Positions 17,041 to 26,210 are shown, numbered from the stretch's first letter. The stretch: DNA of 64,000 bases from Caldilineaceae bacterium (GCA_020846635.1 JADLDO010000048.1:124001-188000); one strand, 5' to 3'. Notes: a model not told the origin generated them from the sequence alone. Translations and numbers: made by a program.

Positions 17041-18306
17041 ATGTATATTCGTTTGCTGCGAAAAGGTTCTTTTGTCTATTTGTGGTTGGCGCAGATCGCA
17101 TCGACGCTGGCTGTACAACTGTACAAAATCGGTGTAATGGTGGTCATCTTCGACCAGACCGGCTCCACGTTGCAGGCGGGCGGCGTGCTGGTTGCAAACT
17201 CATTGCCGCATATTTTGCTGGGGCCTGTTGCAGGCGCGCTGGTTGACCGCTATCCGCGCAAACTGGTGCTCATTGTTGTGGAGTTGGCTAGGGCGCTATT
17301 GGTGGGGCTTTCGCTCTTTTTGGCAGGCGATGCCGCATTAAATGTGTGGGCAATCTACATCGTCGTGGCAGGGCTGGCGATTGCAGATGCCTTCTACAAG
17401 CCGGCGCTGTTGGCAATGATTCCGACGCTTGTGGAGAAAAACGCAATCGTCCATGCTAACAGCCTGGTGAACAGCACGAATTATGGAGTGTTGGGCATCG
17501 GTTATGGCGTAGGTGGGCTGTTGATCCTCTATACGGGCCTTGCTACCATTGTTGGCATTGACCTGGCGCTTTTTCTGCTTGCTGCGCTATTGGTGGCGCG
17601 TATTCGGCTGGCGGATGTTCCTGCTCTCACGCATGTACGAAGTGCGCCCGACCCGATTTTACGCTCCATACGCGATGGCATGGCCTACCTGCGCCGCCAC
17701 GATCTGGCGCGCTCGCTGATCACCATGGAGTTTCTGGAGCATTGGCCTCACGGTGTGTGGACAGCGGCGCTGATGCTGGCCTTCACGACGCAATCTCTAC
17801 AAGCCAGCGAGGAATTCTGGGGCTATCAGAACGCGATTTACTTTGGCGGTAATTTGGCCGGTGCTGCGCTGGCGGTTGCCTTTGCCAGCCGGTTGGCGAA
17901 ACGGCCTGGATGGGTCATCATCGTCAATGCTTTGCTGATGGCGCTGCTTACGCTTGCCTATGCACTGAGCACCAACATATGGTTTGCCATGTTCATCCTG
18001 TTGATCTCTGGGCCGCCTATGGCGGTGCGCGATGTTGCACAGGATTCGCTGCTTCAATCCACGGTAGAAGGGGGCGTGTTGGGGCGAGTCTATGCCACGC
18101 GGCAGATGCTTTCTATGTTTGCCTTTATGATATCGGGGTTGTTGTTGGCCGCGTTGGCGGATCTGGTAGATGTACGAATGGTCTACCTGTTGGGGGCTGC
18201 GCTCTACTTTGTGACTGCCTTTTATGCGCTTGCCCAACCGTCGATGCGCCGCGCCGGGTTGAGCGCGCGCGAGGAGATGCCAGTGGCAGAGCCGGTAGGA
18301 GACTAG
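17041..18306 (+). CDS. MFS transporter, probable exporter
   Basis: The start is set at the ATG at 17041 (MYIRLLRKGSFVYLWLAQ), preceded by GAGGAA. An in-frame ATG twelve codons upstream adds residues that do not look conserved. The 421-residue protein has about twelve hydrophobic segments and the motif-A region GALVDRYPRK between helices 2 and 3. The layout fits the MFS_3/EntS-like transmembrane secretion effector family, which exports siderophores, drugs or other small molecules. The substrate is unknown. Its 3' end overlaps the convergent peptidase frame by 182 bases. Confidence 0.85.
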   Translation: MYIRLLRKGSFVYLWLAQIASTLAVQLYKIGVMVVIFDQTGSTLQAGGVLVANSLPHILLGPVAGALVDRYPRKLVLIVVELARALLVGLSLFLAGDAALNVWAIYIVVAGLAIADAFYKPALLAMIPTLVEKNAIVHANSLVNSTNYGVLGIGYGVGGLLILYTGLATIVGIDLALFLLAALLVARIRLADVPALTHVRSAPDPILRSIRDGMAYLRRHDLARSLITMEFLEHWPHGVWTAALMLAFTTQSLQASEEFWGYQNAIYFGGNLAGAALAVAFASRLAKRPGWVIIVNALLMALLTLAYALSTNIWFAMFILLISGPPMAVRDVAQDSLLQSTVEGGVLGRVYATRQMLSMFAFMISGLLLAALADLVDVRMVYLLGAALYFVTAFYALAQPSMRRAGLSAREEMPVAEPVGD

Positions 18307-19297
18307 CCGTTGGGTAGATAGATGCCGACGATGCCGAAGGCAAATAGCTTGCATTGAGCGTCTGAACCGCTCTGGATAGATCGACAATCGAGGGAGCATA
18401 TTGCTCCCTTCGAATGGTGGACACTTCCTCAGAAGCCGTAAGTGGCGGCTCCCACGCCGCCATTCCCGCCTGCCGCGCTGCTTCTTGCCATCCGTCTTCA
18501 ATTGCCACCAGGCGTTGCGCTTGGGGCGGGTGCTTCTCCATGTTCGGGTGGTCGCGCAGCAAGCTCATGACCGACTGGGCTTCCTCTACTGTCGCCCCCA
18601 TCTTGTTGAGCACGAAGCCCGAAAAGTAATCTGCCTCTAGCTCGAATTCCATGACAAACTCATCCGCCAATGTGTGACCGGCCAGGTGGTGACCGATTTC
18701 GTGCGCCAGGATGCTGACCGCAGGCCAGTTGTGATTGGTGACGCTTTCGATGTCCGTGATGAGCTGCGGGTCGTAGAGGATTACACGCTTTCCGTCTACC
18801 ATAGCGGCAGCGGCGTTGTAAATATTGGCGCTGTATACGTCGAAGGATTGGGGGAGTCCTGTGTAGGAGAGGATCTGCTCGACGATTTCAAGCGCGGCTT
18901 CCGATGGTTCGTCGATCACAAGATCATCTGGATCGATCAGATCGTTGCTCCGTCGCCCACTCCCCGAACTATCCGGTGAAACGACGAGATCGACCAAAAA
19001 GGCAGCTATCCAATTGCCTGTGTCGAGTTGCAGCCAGCTACAATCCTCATTACAAGCGGTCACTGTGACAATTTGCCCCTCGCGCGCCTGACCAATCACC
19101 GGGAATTCAAGCCCTGGCCCGCTGCGGATATTGGCCGTACTATTGACGATGCCCTGATAGGATGTCGCGCTCTGCTGCTGCATCGGCGCAGCTTGAACGT
19201 CTGCATAGGGCAGTGCGAGCAGCATGCATGAAAATAGGAGAGGAAGTAGTGGGCGAAGCAGTTGGCGAAGCGATAGAGGCAGCGATTGATGAAGCAT
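18125..19297 (-). CDS. Secreted SH3b plus HExxH metallopeptidase-like protein
   Basis: The protein has 390 residues and starts after GGAGA. A signal peptide occupies residues 1-37 (LLFSCMLLALPYADVQA). A bacterial SH3 domain lies at about 48-108 (ANIRSGPGLEFPVIGQAREGQIV). The zinc-peptidase-like core has HEIGHH near residue 198, followed by FELEAD, where the Glu would be the third ligand as in M48-type gluzincins. The SH3b domain suggests cell-wall binding, so the enzyme probably acts outside the membrane. The last 60 residues are Ser/Pro/Arg-rich and run antisense to the MFS gene. In another frame a stop at 18303 would give a tail ending IYLPNG, so a frameshift near 18315-18360 is possible. 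Confidence 0.75.
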   Translation of the reverse strand: MLHQSLPLSLRQLLRPLLPLLFSCMLLALPYADVQAAPMQQQSATSYQGIVNSTANIRSGPGLEFPVIGQAREGQIVTVTACNEDCSWLQLDTGNWIAAFLVDLVVSPDSSGSGRRSNDLIDPDDLVIDEPSEAALEIVEQILSYTGLPQSFDVYSANIYNAAAAMVDGKRVILYDPQLITDIESVTNHNWPAVSILAHEIGHHLAGHTLADEFVMEFELEADYFSGFVLNKMGATVEEAQSVMSLLRDHPNMEKHPPQAQRLVAIEDGWQEAARQAGMAAWEPPLTASEEVSTIRREQYAPSIVDLSRAVQTLNASYLPSASSASIYPTASLLPALPLASPRARSTRRGASTVGQAHKRQSQSRAQPPTGRPFVHLPDPPTRPTTTPIS

Positions 19298-19536
19298 AGG
19301 TCTCCAGAGATCGTGAACGTTTGAATCAAGGTAGGTAATCGCAGCTATTACTTAGCGGTCATTGATTAATCGTAGGTGTGGATAGGCAATAAATCAAATG
19401 AGAAAAGCGCCATTCGCAATACAATTTACATCATTCGTATCGAAATGAATGTTAGGATGGCACTATCTACACTCAGTCTGCATACATCGCGTCTGCTCAA
19501 ACAAAGCCAATCATCGTGTAAAGGAGTACCAAGCTT

Positions 19537-20115
19537 ATGATCGCTTTACTGTCCCGAAACTGGTGGGTGTTAGCTATCCGCGGCGTGGCTGCGATTCTTT
19601 TGGGGATCGCGGCATTTGTATGGCCGGAGATGACCCTCACCGCGCTTATCCTGCTGTTTGGTGCCTATGCGCTGGTGGATGGCATCTTTGCGGTGATCGT
19701 TGGCATTGTCGCGCATGGGGAGAGTGATCGATGGTGGATGATGATCGTAACAGGATTGGCGGGCATTGCCGCAGGCGCGGTGACGTTGCTCTGGCCCGGC
19801 ATTACGGTCTTTGTACTCCTCTACGTGATCGCAGCCTGGGCAGTGTTGTCGGGGATCCTTGAGATCGCGGCGGCCATCCGGCTGCGCAAGGAGATTGAAG
19901 GAGAATGGCTGCTGGGCCTCGCCGGGGCTGCTTCGGTCATTTTTGGCATCCTGCTCGTAGTCTTGCCTGGGCCTGGTGCAGTTGCCTTAATCTGGCTGAT
20001 CGGCATCTATGCGCTGATGTTTGGCTTCCTGCTGCTGGTGCTCTCCTTTGAGGTGCGAGATTGGCGCGAGGATGCGTTGCAAGCAGAGGCTCACGATTCT
20101 GTGAGCGCTAGGTAG
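19537..20115 (+). CDS. HdeD-like DUF308 membrane protein
   Basis: The 192-residue protein starts at an ATG behind AAAGGAG. It has six hydrophobic helices in three hairpins. Repeated signatures such as RGVAAILLGIAAFVWPEMTL and TGLAGIAAGAVTLLWPGIT are typical of DUF308/HdeD. E. coli HdeD is linked to acid resistance, but other members are uncharacterised. The C-terminal 20 residues are hydrophilic and probably cytoplasmic. It is monocistronic and sits in a stress-related neighbourhood. Confidence 0.9.
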   Translation: MIALLSRNWWVLAIRGVAAILLGIAAFVWPEMTLTALILLFGAYALVDGIFAVIVGIVAHGESDRWWMMIVTGLAGIAAGAVTLLWPGITVFVLLYVIAAWAVLSGILEIAAAIRLRKEIEGEWLLGLAGAASVIFGILLVVLPGPGAVALIWLIGIYALMFGFLLLVLSFEVRDWREDALQAEAHDSVSAR

Positions 20116-20152
20116 GGATGTGAGTTTGCACCCATGTGTTTGTCAAACAACC

Positions 20153-20401
20153 CTATGGCCTGTCGGTTGACATGGAATTCGTGGTCGATGAATCGTCTGT
20201 CGATGAACCGTCTGTCGATGAATCATTTGGGTGCAGCGCCGTTTCAATCAGATCGTTGAGTTGGCGCAGCGAGGTAAAATGGAGCAGTTCGGCTGAATTG
20301 ACTGCTTGTAGGGTGCCGCGCAGAGAATCAGCCTTGCGCCCTGCGCGTGGCAGCGATTCGGTCAGCCAGATTCGTAGGACAAAGGCGAATCGTTGTTCCA
20401 C
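20153..20401 (-). CDS. Small FxLRIWL-type hypothetical protein with Ser/Thr/Asp repeat tail
   Basis: The 82-residue protein starts at a GTG seven bases after AGGAGAT. The core reads RFAFVLRIWL, then LRGTLQAVNSAELLHFTSLRQLNDLI. It matches a short family I recognise from Chloroflexota and Cyanobacteria (F-x-L/V-R-x-W, L/W-R-G-x-I/L, F-x-S/T-L-x-x-L), which has no known function. The last 20 residues are a DSSTDGSSTDDSSTT tail encoded by three 15-base tandem repeats. It is downstream of the SARP regulator on the same strand. Confidence 0.65.
   Translation of the reverse strand: MEQRFAFVLRIWLTESLPRAGRKADSLRGTLQAVNSAELLHFTSLRQLNDLIETALHPNDSSTDGSSTDDSSTTNSMSTDRP
20184..20228 (-). repeat. Three 15-base tandem repeats
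   Basis: The units 20184-20198, 20199-20213 and 20214-20228 differ at only a few positions from GTCGATGAATCGTCT. They encode the Ser/Thr/Asp tail of the small protein on the minus strand, and in-frame slippage could vary its length. Confidence 0.75.
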
Positions 20402-20575
20402 GTGCTGATCTCCTGGATGGTGGGCAGCGGTTATCGCTGGCGTGGATGCGTGATTGCTTGTGACATCAGCATAACAAAGGGCTGTCGAACGACTGTCGGA
20501 AGGGTTTCGAAAGACCCTGGAAAGTGTGACGCGGAAGATGAAGGGGTGCTGAGAGAGGATAACTAGAGGGCAAGA

Positions 20576-23500
20576 TCAGAGCTCGGTTTGGGGCCTGTCC
20601 TCCTCCGGCATATTTTGCAGGGCCGCCAAATCGCGCAGGATCGTGCGGCGACTCACGCCCAAACTCGCTGCCAATTGGTCATGCGTTGGCGTGACTCCTT
20701 GCGCCGCCGCTTGCGCCAATAGGCGATTCATCACATGGCGACGGCGCGCAGTTTCATCTTCAATAAGTGAATCTTCTGCTTCGATCAGGCTCCAGGTCAC
20801 GCGCTTGACCTGCTTGCCCAAACCCAGCATGACCGTTTCGCTTTGGCAATAGCGTTGCGCGGCCTGGGCCAGATCGCGATTCAGGGGGACGTTGTGGAGA
20901 AATCGCTCCCGGTCGGCAGGGGGCAACGCCGAAGCCATCTCCGCCTGCGCTCTTAAGGCCAACGCCAGGGCGCGAGCGGCTTTTTCGCTTTCGTCCAGCG
21001 CAGCGGCGAGGCTAAACTGGGCAAAGTAGGCTTGCTGGCGCAGCGATGCGCGGTCGCCTGGCTCAAGCAGTGCGAGCAGGGAATCGCAGTGGGTGGTGGC
21101 CTGGGGATGATCTTTGCGCGCGAGGGCCGCGTGCAGCATGGCGGCGTGGATTTCGATCAGGTGGGTGCGATCGCCAATTTCGCTGCGTAGGGCGAATGCA
21201 TCCTGCAACCGCGCCCAGGCTTCCTCCAGCCGTCCTAATGCCAACAGCGTTAGCCCTTCGCCTTCGATGACATAGGCCCTACTGCGTTTGCGTCCTGTCT
21301 GATCGTAGAGGGGCAGCGAACGTTGATAATAGTCGAGTGCTTCGGCATAGGCCCCTTGCATGCGATAGGTGCTGGCGAGGTTGCTGAGGCTGATGGCAAC
21401 GCCCCAGAGATCATTGACCGATTCGCGCAAATCGAGCGCAGCGCGGTATTGGCGCAGGGCGAGGGTATAGTCGCCGAGAACCCAGGCCACTCCCCCCAAA
21501 TTGTCAATGTTGTCGCCTTCGCCCAGTTTATTGCCCAATTCGCGACAGACCAGGATGCTGCGTTCATGCGTGGCGCGCGCATCGGCATAGCGACCGAGTT
21601 CCCAATAGGTGCTGCCCAAATTGTTAAGCGACTGCGCTTCATGCAGTTGATCCCCCAGCGTTTGAAAGGCGTCAGCCGCTTGCGCGTGCATCTGTGCCGC
21701 CCGTTCGTAGACTCCTTGATCCCAGGCCAACCCGCCCAACAGATCGGTGGTCATTGCCACACCCCAGCCATCGCCAGTTTCCTGGTAGATGCTTCGGGCT
21801 GTGGTCAACTGCTCTTGGGCAACCTGTAGATCGCTGCGGTCACGCGCAATGCGCGCCATGAGCAGGTGAAGTTCGGCGGCTTGCCCTGGCTCCAGCCGAT
21901 CGGCCATCGCCAAAGCGGATTGCGCGCTCTCCTGCGCCGCATCTACGCTGGCGATCGCCAGTTGATATTCAGCCTGTCTCGTCAGCGCTGCAGTCTGCTG
22001 GCTGTGTGTTAGCGGGAGGGCGCAGAGCGCGGCGATGTCGGCAGCTTGGCCGTCACGCAATGCCATGATGTGGCGTGCTTGGATGCGCCCCAAGAGAGCG
22101 GTGTAGTGTTGATGTACAGGTTGATCTGTGCGGTCGCTGGGGTCAGCCGGGTCGTGCATTTCGGGAAGATGGGCCAATGCGAGCGTGAAGTGGGCTTCGG
22201 CGCGAGCAAAAGCGAAAGCTGTCAACGCCTGTTCACCGGCACAAAGCGCATAACGGGCAATTGCAGGCCGATTCTCTGCCCCTTGCGCGTGATAGAGCAA
22301 GCGCAATAGATCGGTGGGCTGCCCTTGCTCTGATCCTTCTAACAGGGCGAGCGCTGTGATATGGCGGCGGCGGCGTGTGTGCGGTTCCATTTCGGCCAAT
22401 GCCGCGGCATGGAGTGTGTCGTGGGCAAAGGTATAGCCGCTGCGATTGATCTGGAGCACTTCGGCGCGCTCAAGTTCGGCAGCAGAGGAGGCCAATTCAC
22501 CCCCATAGGGATTTTCCGCTTGCCAGAGGGCTTCCCACTGGTGATAGATCACTTGTGAGCCAAGAACCGCAGCTAGTTCGGCTGCTTGGCGTGCGTCAGA
22601 TGAGAGGCGATGGAGCCGCTGGGCAACCAATGTGGCAATGGCGGGACGACTCTCCAGGAGTGCATGGGGCGTGCCTGCCGCCAAAATTTCTAACGTCAAC
22701 AGCGGATTCCCTCCACTGGCGGTATGCAGCGCGTCAGCCTGTTTGCGCGTAAGTGGGGGCGGCTGTGTCTCCTGCGACAGCGGGTGATGGTGCAGCGTCG
22801 CCAGTTCGCCAAGCGCTGCCGGGGAAAGACCGTCTAATGCGATGATTTCGGCCATTCCTTCGCGATCCCACGTCTCCAACTGCGTCCAGATCGAGGGATC
22901 CGCTTGCAGCGCATCGGTTTGCGCGCTCAAGACGAGCAGGGTGCGCTGGAGGCGCAGCAGCGGGGTGAGTTCGTTTAAGAGCTGCCAAAGCGCCGGATCG
23001 CCCCATTGCACATTGTCGAGCAGGAGCAGCAGGGGCGCGATCTCTTGCAGCGTGTGGAGCAGTTGGGCGAGCGCTTGCGGCAAGCGTCTTGGCTCAAACG
23101 CAGCCACAGGCAGCGCGCTTGGGCGCTGCAGCGAGGGGAGGACGCGTGCCAACAGGTCATGCCAGATGGGCGGTAGGCTCGCTGCCAGTTGCGCGGCGCG
23201 CGGTTCGGGCAGGGCGTCATGGAGGGCGCTGGTCAGGGGGGCATAGGGCGCGGGCGAGACACCTTCCTGGCTGACGCCCCAATGAATTTGCCAGCCGCGC
23301 CAATCGGCGGCATGGGCCAGGTCACGCAGGAGCGCTGTCTTACCGATGCCTGGTTCGCCGAGCAGGACGACCAGCCCTGCCCTGCCTGCGCGGGCGCTGT
23401 CCAGTGCGGTGAGCAGCCGGCTGCGTTCCTCCACACGCCCGACGAGTCGCCGGATGGTGCGTGTCTCGGCGCGCCGGCGCGCAAGGTCTAGCTCCTGGAA

Positions 23501-24265
23501 GAGTTGATCGGCAAGCTCCCGCGTCTCTTGGCTTGGCGGTACGACAATCTCTCGCTCAAGCCGGTCGACCAGCTTGTCATAATGTTCCAGCGCCGCGGCC
23601 AGTTGCCCGCTGCGGGCAAGCGTGCGCATGAGGCCGCGATGGGCCGACTCTAGGAGTGGATCGATGGCAAGCGCGCGATGGTAGGCAGTTTCTGCGCGTG
23701 CATCGTCGTGGGCACTCTCCGCCGCGGCGGCTACTTCGAGCGCGGTCTGTACGAAACGCTCTTGCAGGCGGACGCGTTGTACAAGGATCCAATGATCGGT
23801 GATTTCGAGCGCCAGGGTGGGGGCAAAATGCTCAATGCTCGCCGCGCGCTGCATGAGGTCTGCGCTTGTTGCGGCAGCATAAAACGCCCAGACATCGCAC
23901 CACCACGCATGTGCCATATCCAGCGCAATCTGCTCGGCATCGGCAAGGATGGGCGCGGGGTCCAGTGCGCGGCGCAGGCGGTAGAGGGCATCACTTAAAT
24001 AACGTCGTCCCCGATCGGCTGGCACATCGGGCCAAAGCTCTTCGACGAGCATGGAGCGCAGCGCGGCATAATTCGGTTGAAGCAGCAGGTAGGTGAGCAG
24101 GGCACGCGGTTGGCCCGTTGGGATCTCGCGTGGCAGACCGTTTTGCAGGACGCGCCAACCCTCCATTAACCAGACCTGGGTAATAGGGTGTGGTGCATGA
24201 GATGAGGGCGCAGCTAATGAGGCGTTAGACATGTGCTCGCTGTTTTTGCCACCGGAAAGTACCAT
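20576..24265 (-). CDS. SARP/BTAD-type regulator with NTPase, TPRs and C-terminal HTH
   Basis: The frame gives 1229 residues. An ATG at 24232 (MSNASL...) is the more likely start, because the predicted promoter leaves almost no leader for 24265. Residues about 35-115 hold the winged-helix DNA-binding region (EIPTGQPRALLTYLLLQPN) and lead into a bacterial transcriptional activation domain up to about 250. A STAND-type NTPase follows, with Walker A GEPGIGKTALL near residue 303. Tetratricopeptide repeats lie at about 880-1080 (SLNNLGSTYWELGRYADARA). Unusually, the C-terminus has a second helix-turn-helix (THDQLAASLGVSRRTILRDL, about 1195-1215). The protein is probably a signal-integrating activator. 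Its targets are unknown; the divergent gene at 24504 is one candidate. Confidence 0.85.
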   Translation of the reverse strand: MVLSGGKNSEHMSNASLAAPSSHAPHPITQVWLMEGWRVLQNGLPREIPTGQPRALLTYLLLQPNYAALRSMLVEELWPDVPADRGRRYLSDALYRLRRALDPAPILADAEQIALDMAHAWWCDVWAFYAAATSADLMQRAASIEHFAPTLALEITDHWILVQRVRLQERFVQTALEVAAAAESAHDDARAETAYHRALAIDPLLESAHRGLMRTLARSGQLAAALEHYDKLVDRLEREIVVPPSQETRELADQLFQELDLARRRAETRTIRRLVGRVEERSRLLTALDSARAGRAGLVVLLGEPGIGKTALLRDLAHAADWRGWQIHWGVSQEGVSPAPYAPLTSALHDALPEPRAAQLAASLPPIWHDLLARVLPSLQRPSALPVAAFEPRRLPQALAQLLHTLQEIAPLLLLLDNVQWGDPALWQLLNELTPLLRLQRTLLVLSAQTDALQADPSIWTQLETWDREGMAEIIALDGLSPAALGELATLHHHPLSQETQPPPLTRKQADALHTASGGNPLLTLEILAAGTPHALLESRPAIATLVAQRLHRLSSDARQAAELAAVLGSQVIYHQWEALWQAENPYGGELASSAAELERAEVLQINRSGYTFAHDTLHAAALAEMEPHTRRRRHITALALLEGSEQGQPTDLLRLLYHAQGAENRPAIARYALCAGEQALTAFAFARAEAHFTLALAHLPEMHDPADPSDRTDQPVHQHYTALLGRIQARHIMALRDGQAADIAALCALPLTHSQQTAALTRQAEYQLAIASVDAAQESAQSALAMADRLEPGQAAELHLLMARIARDRSDLQVAQEQLTTARSIYQETGDGWGVAMTTDLLGGLAWDQGVYERAAQMHAQAADAFQTLGDQLHEAQSLNNLGSTYWELGRYADARATHERSILVCRELGNKLGEGDNIDNLGGVAWVLGDYTLALRQYRAALDLRESVNDLWGVAISLSNLASTYRMQGAYAEALDYYQRSLPLYDQTGRKRSRAYVIEGEGLTLLALGRLEEAWARLQDAFALRSEIGDRTHLIEIHAAMLHAALARKDHPQATTHCDSLLALLEPGDRASLRQQAYFAQFSLAAALDESEKAARALALALRAQAEMASALPPADRERFLHNVPLNRDLAQAAQRYCQSETVMLGLGKQVKRVTWSLIEAEDSLIEDETARRRHVMNRLLAQAAAQGVTPTHDQLAASLGVSRRTILRDLAALQNMPEEDRPQTEL

Positions 24266-24274
24266 TCAGGGCAT

Positions 24275-24303
24275 AGTATACCTGCCGTTAGGGTAGGGGG
24301 CAA
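24275..24303 (-). promoter_or_regulatory. Sigma70-like promoter of the SARP gene
   Basis: On the minus strand, TTGCCC (24298-24303) and TATACT (24275-24280) are 17 bases apart. Transcription would begin near 24268. That leaves about 36 bases before the ATG at 24232 but only about three before the ATG at 24265. Confidence 0.55.
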
Positions 24304-24503
24304 GCTATGTGGAGACAGGCGAGAATGCGCGGCATGATTCACTTTGACCATGAACTGTCGCGCACTGCCGTTTGCTCGTCATCCGCTAGCCGTCCATAAG
24401 TCGTCGGATTGAGTGTGGGGATCCCTTACAGAACCATTGATTTCTGCCTGTAGACTTAGCCACAGGTAGGAGAGAAGTGGTATAGCTTAAAGGAGGGACC
24501 TAG

Positions 24504-24752
24504 ATGAACGAGCGTATCCAGGCGCTGCTGCGCCGCTTGGCAGAGGATGCCACCTTGCGTGCAAGATTTGTAGAAGATGGGCGCGCCGTGATGGACGAGG
24601 CAGGGCTGCCGCCAGCCGAGCGGGCCGAAGTGGTTCGCCATGTTGATGTGAATGGAAACCCGCACCCCGAATCGATTGTCCCGACTGAGGAAGAAGCCGA
24701 CGTTCCTGAAGCATCCGGCAGCAAGTCGGTAGGTAGCTCTGTGCTGCTGTAG
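24504..24752 (+). CDS. Small NHLP/Os1348-clan-like protein, possible RiPP precursor
   Basis: The 82-residue protein starts seven bases after a near-perfect AAGGAGG site, so it is probably well translated. Residues 1-45 (IQALLRRLAEDATLRARF, then DEAGLPPAERAEVV) have the layout of the Os1348/Franean1_4349-type leader domains. In those families an amphipathic helix pair precedes a short variable core. The C-terminal 35 residues are acidic and then Ser-rich (EASGSKSVGSSVLL). No maturation enzyme is adjacent: the next gene is a ferritin-like protein on the other strand. It could instead be a stand-alone protein of that fold. A precursor role is inference. Confidence 0.6.
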   Translation: MNERIQALLRRLAEDATLRARFVEDGRAVMDEAGLPPAERAEVVRHVDVNGNPHPESIVPTEEEADVPEASGSKSVGSSVLL

Positions 24753-24798
24753 TGCAATGTAATTGGCATCGCCTAAAACCGATCGGTAAGAATGTAAA

Positions 24799-24829
24799 AC
24801 CAGCCTGCATGATAGCTATGCAGGCTGGT
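24799..24829. terminator. Bidirectional terminator between convergent genes
   Basis: The arms ACCAGCCTGCAT (24799-24810) and its complement (24818-24829) enclose seven bases. The plus-strand tail is CATTTCTCCCTT. On the minus strand the stem runs into TTTTACATTC, the better U-run. It ends the genes with stops at 24752 and 24859. Confidence 0.75.
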
Positions 24830-24858
24830 CATTTCTCCCTTGCTACATTGCTCTCCTG

Positions 24859-26151
24859 CTATTCCGACGTGCGTGTATCGATCGGCCTGGATGGGTCCGC
24901 CTGCGTAAATTGCTCATAGTAGGCCTTGCGTTCGGCGACCGTTTCATCTGCCATCGCCTGTGCGCGCGTCCGATCTCCCTTGCAGAAAAAGCGCACCAAC
25001 CACTCGCGCCCATAGCGCACATGGGTCACTTCGTCCGCCCAGTCGAAATCCTGATAGGTCGTCATCAAGGGGTGCTGTGCCAAGTCCTTGCACCATTCCC
25101 ATTCGCCCCGCTTGCCGCCCGGATAGGCCATCACCCCGCCTTCGGTGGCAATCGCCAAATGGGAATAGCGTTTTTGCGGCGGGACAGGCAGCGTATGTTT
25201 GGCATAGCCTACCCAACTGGGCAATGTTTCAAGCGGGATGCCCTCCTCCTCCAGCGCAGCTTGACCAAAAAGACTGTGGCGGGTTTCGTCCCAACAGTGC
25301 CGCGCCAAATCCACACAGCCCTCGTAGGGGAGTTCCTCCCATTCAAAGAGCACCGACGCGCAAAGCTCGGCAGCGGTCATCTCCTGCGAGCGCACCCACA
25401 TCTTGGAAAGCAGATGTTCCGGTATCTCTTCTTCGCTGTAGGGGCTGATCTTGGGCAAGGAGGTCTGGAAACGCTGATCGCGGGCAAAAGAGGGCGCAAT
25501 GCGATAGTCACCGTCGCTGCGCGGCGCGGGCAGCTCGAAGGTTGGGCGTACCTTCTGCGTACCATCAATGCCCCCGGCAGCTTCCAAATACTGTGTCAGG
25601 TGATCGCGCCAAGCCGCCAGTTCCGGGGCGTCCACCGGTGTCAGGGCATCTAACACACTTTGACCAAAGGCGAGATGGCCCTCAAGGTCTAAGAGTACAT
25701 GGCTGACTGCACGTACTGTCGGCTGGTCAACCAGCGGGTTTGTCTCCGTCCGGTAGCGAAGCAGCGCCTCTTGGTAGGCCGGCAGAATCACGCCATACAG
25801 CCCCACCGCAAACTCGGCATCATCGCGGCTGTACAAAAGTTCCTGAAAGAGATCGTAAAGCGCCCCTTCGGCGTTGCGTTCGATAAGATGTTCATGGGCG
25901 CGCAGTTCGCCAATGCGGTCGCGCCAGATGCCCCAATGCAGCGCAGACTCCCAGAGCTGACGCCCCACCGCGGCCTTGAATTCCCAGTTGGCAACAGCCG
26001 TCATCTTCCCTGCCTGTACCAGCATAAGCTGCTTGGAGACATAGCCAAAGCGCCCCACGCGCTCGGCACATTCTTCCACTGCCAGCCCCACACGTTTCAC
26101 GTCAGCGATGCCGGTATAGGGTTGTACCAGATGATCGCGTAACTCAGCCAT
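24859..26151 (-). CDS. Ferritin-like helical protein, function unknown
   Basis: The 430-residue protein starts after AAGGGAGAG. It is mostly helical with two candidate metal-binding four-helix regions. One (about residues 20-180) ends with LLDLEGHLAFGQ. The other (about 255-400) has ELCASVLFEWEELPYEG, HCWDETRHSLFGQAALEEEG and DWADEVTHVRYGREWL. The spaced Glu/Asp-x-x-His pairs resemble ferritin-like diiron proteins such as DUF455 or MiaE-type enzymes. I cannot assign a family with certainty. It is convergent with the small RiPP-like gene and downstream of the hydrolase at 26297 on the same strand, after a palindromic element. There is no signal peptide. Confidence 0.6.
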   Translation of the reverse strand: MAELRDHLVQPYTGIADVKRVGLAVEECAERVGRFGYVSKQLMLVQAGKMTAVANWEFKAAVGRQLWESALHWGIWRDRIGELRAHEHLIERNAEGALYDLFQELLYSRDDAEFAVGLYGVILPAYQEALLRYRTETNPLVDQPTVRAVSHVLLDLEGHLAFGQSVLDALTPVDAPELAAWRDHLTQYLEAAGGIDGTQKVRPTFELPAPRSDGDYRIAPSFARDQRFQTSLPKISPYSEEEIPEHLLSKMWVRSQEMTAAELCASVLFEWEELPYEGCVDLARHCWDETRHSLFGQAALEEEGIPLETLPSWVGYAKHTLPVPPQKRYSHLAIATEGGVMAYPGGKRGEWEWCKDLAQHPLMTTYQDFDWADEVTHVRYGREWLVRFFCKGDRTRAQAMADETVAERKAYYEQFTQADPSRPIDTRTSE

Positions 26152-26210
26152 TTACTTCTCTCCCTTTACTCCATTATCAGTATCGCATTATAAAAATCAT
26201 GTCACTGGAA

